From positions 1,917,845 through 1,981,844 of the forward strand of contig NW_008705565.1 of assembly GCF_000186865.1 (NCBI RefSeq): 64,000 nucleotides of DNA, in the 5' to 3' direction. The notes beneath the pieces are model-generated. The model was not told the origin of the DNA and searched no databases. It was given only the letters and a program-made list of their open reading frames with translations. Numbering within the stretch: the first letter of the stretch is position 1; each line of letters begins with the position of its first letter. The stretch is from Aureococcus anophagefferens. Taxonomy: Eukaryota > Sar > Pelagophyceae > Pelagomonadales > Pelagomonadaceae. Made by a program: the position numbers and the translations under genes. Positions 27,519-35,787 of this stretch are shown here, piece after piece.

Positions 27519-30214
27519 ATGCACGTCATCATCCGCGCGACCGTACTTTCCTGCGCCTTCACCTTCGCCACGGCGGCGGGGGGCGTCAAGCTGGACAAGA
27601 AACCGACCGCGGAGCCCGCGGCAAGCAAGGCGAGCTGTTTATGCGTGGACGAATGGGTTGTTCTTCTTGCGAATGGGCGATCGGGGAGCACTACCATCGT
27701 GGATATGTTGAACGAAGTTCCCGGCGTGTACTTCGCGGGCGAGCGTGTGTCCCGAAACAAGGACGATTTCATAGATGCGCTCTTCCATTACTACGAGACT
27801 GCCACGTATAAAAATCTACGCGGTGGCCTTTCCAAACGCACGCGAGAGTTGAAGAAGAGGTCGTTCTCTGCGAGATTCAGCACGCGGTGAAGGCAGCTCT
27901 TGGGCCCATTCCACCCAATACCAGGCTGATTGGGTTCAAAACTTTGCATGCAGCAATCAGCAGGCAGAGGCTTGAATGGCTGCGCCGTGTTTTTCCTTGT
28001 GCCCGATACATTCACAATTATAGATTAGATGTCCATGCGGAATTCTCGTCAAAGCCTATGTTTGCAAAACAAGGAATCGAAGAGCACGATTTGCAATTAC
28101 GTAATGACTTGCTCTCAAACTCCAAATACAAGCATTTTGATCTGCCTCTCGAGACTTTTTCAGTGAGCCGGTTCAACGAACTACTTCGTTTCGTGGGAGA
28201 TGAGGATTGCGCCTATACTCGAGTGAAGCGCTCCAACAACCACAATTTCAAAAGCGATGAGCGTGGAACCGCGATCGAATGTACGCTTCGAAAAAATACG
28301 ACGTCATCGTCGTCGGCGGCGGCGTCATGGGCGTCTGGAGCGCCATCGTCTCGAATCTATAAGATTTATTTGAAGACTTTTACCCAGCCTGTTGCTACGC
28401 TGCTCGGCTGCTTTCAAGACCGCTGGAACACGACCCCGTTTTCAGAGAATGGGAAATTGCCCGGGCTCCATGGTTACATTCCTGAAGATTTGGGCGAGTA
28501 CTATCTATACCAGCAAATCGTCGATTCCGGCTGGAGAACTTCCAAACTCTCCGAAGCTGATGTGGTCATACTCGATACCTTCCCTGTGCTCAGCCATGCC
28601 GTAGGGAATTGCCGCGGCGTGGAACACGACCATAGACAGCAGGAGGTTTTGCAATGGTTGAACCGCAGAGAAATGACTGCTCGCATTGCGTTTATATGTG
28701 CCTCATGGACATGCAAGTCGGCACTGCGAAATGAACAACTTTGGAGAGTTTTACAAGAGCGCAAAGCGCGATTGCTCATCAATGAATTAGTTCCTCGGTG
28801 GGTTCGTCCGCCGTACGATGTCAAAGCACATGGGATCGTTGTTCCTTACTCTGCTCACCACGAGATTCGACGGAATCGATATCCAAAATTTGTCGATTTT
28901 GCATTTCTTGGGAATCGCAGGGATCATGGCCGCTTTAAAGATCGGGTGCGTCGTGCACTAGTGCAGTTGGAATCAGAGAAAGGTGTTATGATCAAATGGG
29001 CATACCCCAGCAGAAACCACACCACCCCCTTGTATGCTGAAATCATGATGCACGCCAAGTGGTGTTTTTGCCCCCGCGGAGATACCTCAAGCAGCCGCAG
29101 ACTCTTTGATGCCATGATCGCTGGTTGCCTACCAGTGATAATTAGCGACAAGATCGACCTGCCATTTCCTGATGTAGTACCTTACGCGGAGTTTGCCATC
29201 ACGGTCTCAGAGGATGAATGGTCTCGCGATCCGCGTCTCACGGTGAGGCGCCTTCGAAAAATTTCAAAGAAAGAAATCTCTAGCAGACAAAATAATATGG
29301 AGCGCTATGTTCAGATGCTAGATTGGCGGGACGGAACAGAGATGCTCTCACAAATTGTCTTGGCCCTGAAGAATCAACGTGTCGTGGGCAAGCACTCCAA
29401 GCTCGACGGCAACGTCGTCGCCGAGCGGTCCGCGTTCGACGGCAACGTCGTCGCCGAGCGGTCCGCGTTCGACGGCAACGTCGTCGCCGAGCGGTTCAAG
29501 CCCGACGGCAACGCCTCGTGCGGAGCCTATGCTGGCCCGAAGTTTGTGGCGGCGACGAACGATGCGTCGACGGTGCGTGTCGTCAACGCGGGGCTGGGCA
29601 CGACGGCAACGCACGCGGTGCACGAGATCGCGTGCTCCTTGGGCATGGCCTCCTGTCACTTTCGGCTGTGCTGTCACGCGCCGCCGGCCGCCGTCGAGGC
29701 GCACCAGCGCCTCGTTCGATGGTACGAGGAGAAGCTCGGACGACGGGGCGCCGAAGACGAGGCCCGGGCGCTGTTGGCGCCGGTGCTGACGAGCGGTCTC
29801 GAGGTCCTCGTTGACGTGCCGTATGCGATCCTTGTGCCCGAGCTGCTGGCGAGCCTCGGTGATGAGGTTGTCGTCGTCAACACCGTGCGCGACGCCGAGG
29901 AGTGGGCCGCGAGACGCGCGGCCAAACAAGGTGCAGACCCAGTGTGCACGTGCCCGCCGTACTACGCGCTCCTTTCGTGCGGCGCCCTCCTCGAGACTGA
30001 AGGCGCCGCACAGGCGCGCCGGGCGCTTGCGCCGCGCTACGCGGCTTGGCGTCGCTTCCTCCGCGAGCGTTACGGTGCTCGTGTCCGCGACCTCCCTGCA
30101 AGGCGCGACGCGTCTTTCAGAGAAAAATTGCGCGAGCTTCTGCGGCGTGCGCAGGCGCGCATCGTCGCGGGCAAGCACTCCAATTCCACTCGGGCAAGCA
30201 AACCCGACGCGTAG
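27519..30214 (+). CDS. Patchwork sulfotransferase / exostosin / sulfotransferase-like protein, frame break near 27840
   Basis: Two frames are needed: 27519-27890 and an overlapping one open from 27812 to 30214. Part 1: signal peptide (MHVIIRATVLSCAFTFATAA), then VVLLANGRSGSTTIVDML, a PAPS-loop-like sulfotransferase start; the second frame continues it as EEVVLCEIQHAVKAALG and IGFKTLHAAISRQRLEWL. Part 2: an exostosin (GT47) domain ending CFCPRGDTSSSRRLFDAMIA and LPVIISDKIDLPF. Part 3: three DGNVVAERSAF-type 11-aa repeats. Part 4: a second P-loop sulfotransferase-like module starting VNAGLGTTATHAVHEIA. The middle (about 27640-29385) is near 45% GC in the lines I counted, far below the surroundings. 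It probably acts on Golgi polysaccharides if functional. The one-base frame shift may be assembly error or decay. Confidence 0.6.
28279..28362 (+). other. Out-of-frame FAD-oxidoreductase N-terminus embedded in the patchwork gene
   Basis: A 27-codon frame, ATG to TAA, encodes a start like MYASKKYDVIVVGGGVMG, the beta-alpha-beta dinucleotide-binding N-terminus of sarcosine-oxidase-type FAD enzymes. It lies in a different frame from the surrounding gene, where the same bases read as a Ser/Ala run. It is a GC-rich island in AT-rich DNA and looks like a captured gene scrap. Confidence 0.6.
29391..29509 (+). repeat. 33-bp tandem repeat inside the patchwork gene
   Basis: The unit GACGGCAACGTCGTCGCCGA recurs three times at 33-bp spacing (starting near 29406, 29439 and 29472) and encodes DGNVVAERSAF-type repeats. 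It marks the switch from AT-rich to GC-rich sequence. Confidence 0.8.
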
Positions 30215-30229
30215 GTCGACGTAAGACAA

Positions 30230-30720
30230 TTACGCAGGGAGTCGGAGGGGCCGGGCGCGGTCGCGGTGCGCGATAAAGTCCATCGCCACGGACCAGGCGA
30301 GGTCGCCGTGAAGCCCAAGCCGGGGCCCGACCATGTAATCGTCGTGCTTCCGGTGGGGCACGTGCGGCGCGGCGGAGCTTCCCGACGGTGAGTCGGAAGA
30401 TGTCGTCGACGTCGACATCGCCGTCGCCGTCCCGCGTCGAGGCGCACCGCCGAGCTTCTTCGCGCGCTTCGCGAGGATCTTCGGCAGCTCGAGCGGCGCG
30501 CGCACGATGGCGCCGGGCAGCGCCTCGGCGAGCCGCCCGTAGATGTAGCGCCCGACGGTGCCGCCGGCCTTGGCGCGGCCGAGCGCGACGACCCAGGGAT
30601 GGACTTGACGACGACGAAGACGTAGGCCTTGACCGCGACGCCCAGGCCGACGACGGTGCTCGAGGCGGCGCGGGACGCGAGCTGGGGGTCACCGCGGGCA
30701 GCGCCACCCGCGCCCGAAGA
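30230..30720 (-). pseudogene. Frame-broken gene relic with EF-hand-like loop
   Basis: Coding-like pieces continue each other across three frame changes on the minus strand: VGLGVAVKAYVFVVVKSIP, then WVVALGRAKAGGTVGRYIYG, then an acidic loop DGDGDVDVDDIF, then DDYMVGPRLGLHGDLAWSVA to a TAA at 30230. The order reads as one protein with a membrane segment and a calcium-loop-like motif, but no set of introns I can place explains the shifts. Either a decayed gene or local sequence errors; no family recognised. Confidence 0.4.
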
Positions 30721-30758
30721 AGGTCGCCGCGCTCGACGGCGCGGACTGGCGCCGAGTC

Positions 30759-31688
30759 TTACTCGTCCTTTGGGAGCGCGTCGAAGTCGGACCGCGCGTG
30801 GCGGTTGTGCAGCTGGTCCGCCTGCTTCCCCCAGGTCCGGTTCACCTTGTTGCCGCGGACGACGCCGGGCCGCGCCGCGCAGTCCTCGGCCCAGCGGATC
30901 AGGTTCGGATAGGTATCCACGTCGAGGAACTCCTTCGCGCCGTAGAGCGAGCCCTGGGCGATCTTGCCGTACCAGGGGTAGACGGCCATGTCCGCGATGG
31001 TGAAGCGTTCGCCGCAGAGGAACTTCTTCGTCGCGAGCACGGAGTCGAGGAGGTGGAGCTGGCGCTTCGCCTCCATCGTGAAGCGGTCGATCGCGTACTT
31101 GATCTTGACCGGCGCGTAGGAGTAGAAATGGCCGAAGCCGCCGCCGAGGTAGCCGCCGGAACCCATCTGCCAGAACAGCCAGTTCAGGCACTCCGTCCTC
31201 TCCGGGCCCTCGAGCGGCAGGAACTCGCCCTTCGTGTCGTAGCGGTCGCAGAGGTAGACGAGGATCGACCCCGACTCGAAGACGCGCGTCTCCGTCGACC
31301 GGTCGTAGAGCGCGGGGATCTTGCTGTTCGGGTTGATGGCCACGAAGCCGCTGCCGAACTGGTCGCCGCCGATCTTCGTGAGCCACGCGTCGTACTCGAA
31401 GCCCGGGAGGATGCCGACGAGCTCCTCGAGGAGGATCGTCACCTTCACGCCGTTCGGCGTGCCAAGGCTGTAGAGCTGGACGTCGTGGTCGCCGACCGGC
31501 AGCGCCTTCTCCTCGCGCGCGCCCGACGTCTCGGCATTGATCGACGCCCACTTGCCTCCTGAGCCGCCGGCGGGCGCCGTCCACTTCTTGGGCGGCGTGT
31601 AGGGGCGGTGCGCGAGCTTCCACGCGACGGCCGCGCCCACGGCCGCGCCGCAGGCAAGCAGCCCACACTTGGTGGCGGCGTCGGCCAT
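30759..31688 (-). CDS. yghU: YghU/Ure2-type glutathione S-transferase, N-terminally anchored
   Basis: The protein is 309 aa. The first ~30 residues are a hydrophobic anchor or leader (CGLLACGAAVGAAVAWKLA). From YTPPKKW onward it follows bacterial YghU nearly block by block: ALPVGDHDVQLYSLGTPNG, KVTILLEEL, INPNSKIPALYD, VFESGSILVYL, LNWLFWQMGSGGYLGGGFGH, YAPVKIKYAIDRFTMEAKRQ, FTIADMAVYPWYG and the C-terminal NRTWG. YghU-type enzymes bind two glutathiones and have disulfide-bond reductase/peroxidase activity. A bacterial-type enzyme in an algal nucleus suggests old transfer, but composition is now that of the host. No introns. Confidence 0.9.
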   Translation of the reverse strand: MADAATKCGLLACGAAVGAAVAWKLAHRPYTPPKKWTAPAGGSGGKWASINAETSGAREEKALPVGDHDVQLYSLGTPNGVKVTILLEELVGILPGFEYDAWLTKIGGDQFGSGFVAINPNSKIPALYDRSTETRVFESGSILVYLCDRYDTKGEFLPLEGPERTECLNWLFWQMGSGGYLGGGFGHFYSYAPVKIKYAIDRFTMEAKRQLHLLDSVLATKKFLCGERFTIADMAVYPWYGKIAQGSLYGAKEFLDVDTYPNLIRWAEDCAARPGVVRGNKVNRTWGKQADQLHNRHARSDFDALPKDE

Positions 31689-31750
31689 GATTTGCAGCGT
31701 TCCACAACCGCGAGCTGCGGAGAGGCTGCGCCGCCCACCTCGGACGGGAG
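31689..31750. promoter_or_regulatory. Short upstream region of the GST gene
   Basis: 62 bp lie between the GST start codon and the MITE, so the MITE sits within the promoter-proximal region of the GST gene. No defined motif is seen. Confidence 0.35.
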
Positions 31751-32206
31751 CTAGGTTCCATTTTACCGTAAAAACTTTGCCGCTCCAGGGGCGAGTTTTT
31801 CGAGTTTGACTTTGCCGGTGATTTGCGGCCGGCGAGTTTGCCGCCGGGCCGGTTTTCCGGCGGCCGAGAGGCCCTTCAAGCCGTGGCGTCCCGCGTACTA
31901 CGCGGCGCGCGTGACGCGCGGAAATGACCGAAATAAGCTCTGCTTTATTGGCGCGGATATTACGGCGCTTCGCGGTTCCTCCTGCGATGACGGCGCTGGT
32001 TGTGTGAGGGGCTTGGCAGCCAATTTATCGTAGTTTGCTTCAAGTTGAGGTACAACTTTACTTCAATGTACCACGGAAACTCGCCGTTTCCCCAAGTAGC
32101 GGCGCCGGCAAATCGAGCTGCGGCAAACGCAAAAACTCGCGACGACTCCGGCAAAGCAAGCAAACTCGCACTCGCCGGCGAATTACGGCAGTAAAGTGGA
32201 ACCTAG
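31751..32206. mobile_element. 456-bp MITE with 18-bp inverted repeats and exact 8-bp duplication
   Basis: The left end CTAGGTTCCATTTTACCG and the right end (reverse complement CTAGGTTCCACTTTACTG) match at 16 of 18 positions. GACGGGAG flanks both sides (31743-31750 and 32207-32214), an exact 8-bp target duplication. The inside has AT-rich, CGGCGAGTTT-like subrepeats in both directions and a hairpin (GCCGCCGG / CCGGCGGC near 31848). No protein-coding capacity is seen. An 8-bp duplication is the hallmark of hAT-type transposons. Confidence 0.85.
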
Positions 32207-32305
32207 GACGGGAGTGCCTCCAAGGCTGGCTAAAGTTGCCTCAAAGTTGCCGCCTTCAATATCGAAATGCGCGCCCAGTGCTTTACGAGCCCCCTACGCG
32301 CCCCA

Positions 32306-32878
32306 TCACGGGATCGGCTTGATCTTGAAGTGGAGCGCGATGAGGGAGAAGACGAAGCACTTGAGGTCCTGGACGAGGTAGTAGAAGCAACCTGCGAGCG
32401 GCGGCGCGTCGACGAAGGCGCGCGGTTCCACGAACGGACGCGGGCGTGGCGAACGGAGGCCCTCGGGGTCCTTGGACTCCTGGACGTCGAGGAGCGAGCC
32501 GATCTTGCTGCAGGTGAAGGAGATGTGCTCGCCGCCGGAGATGATCTCGAGCTCCTGGCGGCCGACGCGGTCGGGCTCGGGCCACTGGTTGTCGTCCTCC
32601 TTGGTGACCTCGGAGTCGGCGACGATGCGCTCGACCTCGCGCAGGGCCGCGGCGGAGACCGTCACCTCCTTGCGGATCATCGTGTCGTTTTTGTAGTTGG
32701 AGTTGTTCGCGTAGCGGAGTTTGCCGTTCGGCGCGAACCTGCGGGGGCGCGCCCGCGTCGCGCGTCGGGGCGTCGCGCGCGCCCGGGCGCCGGGAACGCG
32801 CTCGAACTCCATGAACTCGTGGCCGAACTTGCCCTTGTGGCCGACGTAGTAGCGCAGGTAGAACTCCGAGGACGCCAT
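32306..32878 (-). CDS. MAGOH: MAGOH (Mago nashi), exon-junction-complex core protein
   Basis: Three exons, 32878-32802, 32738-32455 and 32391-32306, give 148 aa, matching the ~146 aa usual for Mago. Intron 1 (63 nt, GC-AG) restores [19 protein letters not shown], and intron 2 (63 nt, GT-AG) restores [20 protein letters not shown]. The conserved [30 protein letters not shown] and [10 protein letters not shown] ends are all present. Mago pairs with Y14 and locks eIF4A3 on spliced mRNA. Because Mago is nearly invariant, these junctions are the best internal proof that GC-AG introns are real here. Confidence 0.97.
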   Translation of the reverse strand: MASSEFYLRYYVGHKGKFGHEFMEFERVPGARARATPRRATRARPRRFAPNGKLRYANNSNYKNDTMIRKEVTVSAAALREVERIVADSEVTKEDDNQWPEPDRVGRQELEIISGGEHISFTCSKIGSLLDVQESKDPEGLRSPRPRPFVEPRAFVDAPPLAGCFYYLVQDLKCFVFSLIALHFKIKPIP

Positions 32879-33145
32879 TCCGGCGGGCGCGTCGAAGCGC
32901 GCGCGGGCCGAGCGGTGCGGCCGTGCGCGGCGGCGGCGGCGGCGGCGGATATGCGTGCGCGGGTGGTCCGGGCGGGTTTGGGGCGCGCGCTGGCGGCGGG
33001 CGGCGCGGCGGCGGCGCGGGCGGCTCGCGGAGACGGGGACCTAGGTGCTTCGGGGCGACGTTGACGCGATGTTGCCGCGCTCGCCTCGCACGGAGGCCAA
33101 GTGCAGGCCTGCCTCGCGAGGCCGAGCGCACGACTCGGTCCGGGA

Positions 33146-33248
33146 GCTCTTGGCTCCTTCTTCGGCGCGCCCCCCCCAGAAATCAGCGACGTTGACGCCC
33201 GAGTCGCCGCTCGGGACTCGGCGCTCTTGGCTCCTTCTTAGGCGCGCC
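33146..33248. repeat. 26-bp direct repeat pair downstream of prolyl oligopeptidase
   Basis: GCTCTTGGCTCCTTCTT at 33146 recurs at 33223 followed by CGGCGCGCC or AGGCGCGCC, 77 bp apart with one mismatch in 26 bp. It lies just past the stop at 33258, probably in the 3' flank. Confidence 0.7.
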
Positions 33249-33257
33249 TCCCCCGTT

Positions 33258-35468
33258 TCACTCGAGGCCGAGGACGTCGGCGAGGAAGTTGTAGGTGAGC
33301 GCCCACATGAACGCGCGCTGCTTGTTGTCCGCGGCGCCGCCGTGGCCGCCCTCCGTGTTCTCCCAGTAGAGGCAGAGGGGCACCTTGTCCTCGGGCGCCT
33401 CGTCGAGGAGGGCCTTGACCATCTTCCGCGCGTGGCCCGGGTGGACGCGGTCGTCGCGCGTGCTCGTCGTGAAGAGCACGCGCGGGCACGTCCAGTCCGC
33501 GTCCGGCGCCGCGGCCCCCTCGCCGTCCTCGGGGATGCCGAGGCGGTCGTGGCGGAGCTTCTGGTAGGGGCTGTGGTCGCGGAGGAAGGCCCAGTCGTCC
33601 GTGTCCGGGTCGCCGTACTCGGCCATCCACGACGCGCCCGCGAGGAGGTGCGAGTAGCGCTTCATGTCGAGCAGGGGCACCTGGCAGACCGCGGCGCCGA
33701 AGAGCGCGGACGCCCGGGGCCGCGTGATGGCGTTGCCGACCATGAGGCCGCCGTTGGAGCCGCCGATGACCGCGAGCTTGGGCGGCGACGAGATGCCGCG
33801 GTCGACGACGTCCTGCGCGACGGCCTCGAGGTCCTCGTAGGCCTTGAACCGCTTCGCCTTGAGCGCGGCCTGGTGCCAGCGCGGGCCGTACTCGCCGCCG
33901 CCGCGGATGTTGGCGATGACCTTGACGCCGCCGCGCTCGAGCCAGCCGACGCCGACGCCCGCGGAGTAGCCCGGCGTGAGCGAGATCTCGAAGCCGCCGT
34001 AGGCGTCGACGAGCGTCGGGTTCGACCCGTCGAACGCGAGGTCCTCGCGGCGCATGACGAAGTAGGGCACCTTCGTGCCGTCGGCCGACGTCGCGAAGTG
34101 CTGGTCCACGGTCAGCCCGGAAGCGTCGAACATCGCGGGCTTCGTCTTGAGGACCGTCGTCGCCGCGAGGTCCGCCGCGTCCGCGGTCTCGAGGACGTCG
34201 ACGACGAGGTAGCCGTCGCGCCAGACGTAGACCTTGTTGTCCGCGTCCGCGCGGCGGTTCACGGCCTGCACGGCCACGTCCTCGCCGACGCCGACGGCGC
34301 CGCCGGAGCCGTCGTCGTGGAGCGACCACGCGCCGGCCGCGTATCTGTAGGTCACGAGCTTCGTGCGCACGTCCTCGAGGACCTTGAGCACGAGGAAGTC
34401 CCTCGTCTCCGTCGTGTCCTCCAGGGACCGCGCCTCCGTGGGCGTGAAGAGCGCTGTGACGTTGCTCAAATCGCCCGCGACGAGCGCCTCCAAATCCACG
34501 CTCAGCAGGCTCCCCTGCGCGTAGGTCTCGCCCCCCGCGGTCCAGTCGCTCCGGAGCGTGACGAGCGCACAGGCCCCGAAGGTGCCGATGTTCGCGTCCG
34601 CGGGGATGGGCACCTCCGCGAACGGCGTCGCGTCCTCGTGCGCGAGGGCGCCGGCCTTCGGGGACCGGTACCAGTGCTTGGACGTGTAGAACGTCAGCGA
34701 CCGCACGCGGAACTCGTGGAGGACGCCCCGGTCCTTGTAGCAGTACTGCGACGCGGCGATGTCCTGCTTCTCGCCCTCGAAGACCGTCACCGCGTCGTCG
34801 AGGGGCGTGCCCCGCTTCCAGCTCTTGACGACGCGCGGGTAGCCGCTGTCCGTCAACGCGGAGCCGTCGCCGCCAAAGTCCGTGCCGACGAGGCACTCGT
34901 CGCGGCCGCGGTAGGCGATCTGGGTCTTGGCGGGCGTCGGCATGGCGAAGCCGCCGTCCTTCGCATCGACGAAGGCGTTCGTCGTCAGGTCGAATTCGCG
35001 CGTCGTGTCCGCGTCGGACCCGCCGGGCGACAGCGAGATCAGCGCGCGGTCGTGGTTGCCGTCGTCGAGGAGCGACGACCCGTGCCAGACCCAGGTCGCG
35101 GCCGTGTCGCCGAACTCGGGCGGGTCCAACGCGTCGAGGTCGAGGGCCGTCGTCCACTCGGGCGAGGCCGTCGCGAAGGACTCCGCCGTCGTGGACCGCC
35201 AGATGCCCTGGACGTGCTCGTCGTCCTGCCAGAAGTTGTAGAGCCGGCCCTCGCCGGGCTCGCCGATCTCGTAGGCGCCGGGGATCTTCTCCTTGCTGTC
35301 GAGGCAGCCCAGGATGCGCTCGAAGGTCTTGGTCTTGGACGGGTCGCCGACGCGCGCGATGGCCTCGGCGTTTCGCGCCTCGACCCACTTGAGGTTGTCC
35401 GCGTCGAGCACGGTCTCCAGCGACGCGTGCGGGTCGCCGTCGCAGACGCCCTCCGTGAAGGCGCTCAT
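33258..35468 (-). CDS. PREP: Prolyl oligopeptidase family (S9A) serine peptidase
   Basis: The protein is 736 aa from ATG 35468 (MSAFTEGVCDGDPHAS). An upstream in-frame ATG at 35708 would add 80 residues, part of which looks like an organellar leader, so the start is open. N-terminal beta-propeller: LKWVEARNAEAI, YEIGEPGEGRLYNFWQD, IWRSTTAESF. C-terminal alpha/beta-hydrolase: IANIRGGGEYGPRWH, catalytic Ser in VIGGSNGGLMVG (about residue 568), Asp in STRDDRVHPGHA, His in ENTEGGHGG. The family cuts after proline in small peptides. No introns. Confidence 0.9.
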   Translation of the reverse strand: MSAFTEGVCDGDPHASLETVLDADNLKWVEARNAEAIARVGDPSKTKTFERILGCLDSKEKIPGAYEIGEPGEGRLYNFWQDDEHVQGIWRSTTAESFATASPEWTTALDLDALDPPEFGDTAATWVWHGSSLLDDGNHDRALISLSPGGSDADTTREFDLTTNAFVDAKDGGFAMPTPAKTQIAYRGRDECLVGTDFGGDGSALTDSGYPRVVKSWKRGTPLDDAVTVFEGEKQDIAASQYCYKDRGVLHEFRVRSLTFYTSKHWYRSPKAGALAHEDATPFAEVPIPADANIGTFGACALVTLRSDWTAGGETYAQGSLLSVDLEALVAGDLSNVTALFTPTEARSLEDTTETRDFLVLKVLEDVRTKLVTYRYAAGAWSLHDDGSGGAVGVGEDVAVQAVNRRADADNKVYVWRDGYLVVDVLETADAADLAATTVLKTKPAMFDASGLTVDQHFATSADGTKVPYFVMRREDLAFDGSNPTLVDAYGGFEISLTPGYSAGVGVGWLERGGVKVIANIRGGGEYGPRWHQAALKAKRFKAYEDLEAVAQDVVDRGISSPPKLAVIGGSNGGLMVGNAITRPRASALFGAAVCQVPLLDMKRYSHLLAGASWMAEYGDPDTDDWAFLRDHSPYQKLRHDRLGIPEDGEGAAAPDADWTCPRVLFTTSTRDDRVHPGHARKMVKALLDEAPEDKVPLCLYWENTEGGHGGAADNKQRAFMWALTYNFLADVLGLE

Positions 35469-35787
35469 CCTGCGGCCGAACCGAAGCGCCGGCGACGGGC
35501 GGAGGCGCGCGAAGCCCGCGGCGCCCTGGAGCAGGAAGAGGCGGGAGACGCGAATGGTGGAGCCTACGATTGGTGTTGCGGGTGACTTCCGCGCGCCCGT
35601 CGTCGGACGCGGGGCGCGCGCGTGGGGGACTGCGACGGGCGCAGCACAACGAGCCTCTGAATATGCGCACGGTGAGTGCACCAGTCCAGAGCGCGGGCAC
35701 GAGAGCACGCTCGCTGCGCGGGTTCACGAAGCGCCTTGAAGTGATGCTTGCCGGCGTCGGCGGCGACCGCGTCGGCGCGCGTTCTAG

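Noticed and set aside
27887..27889. GTG as a start codon of a separate second gene
   Set aside because: The frame is open further upstream and continues the sulfotransferase homology, so it is a frame break within one gene rather than a new gene.
33045..35585. 846-aa open frame on the plus strand opposite prolyl oligopeptidase
   Set aside because: It is the mirror frame of a clear peptidase gene; Val/Arg/Glu-rich antisense translation of GC-rich codons with no family motif.
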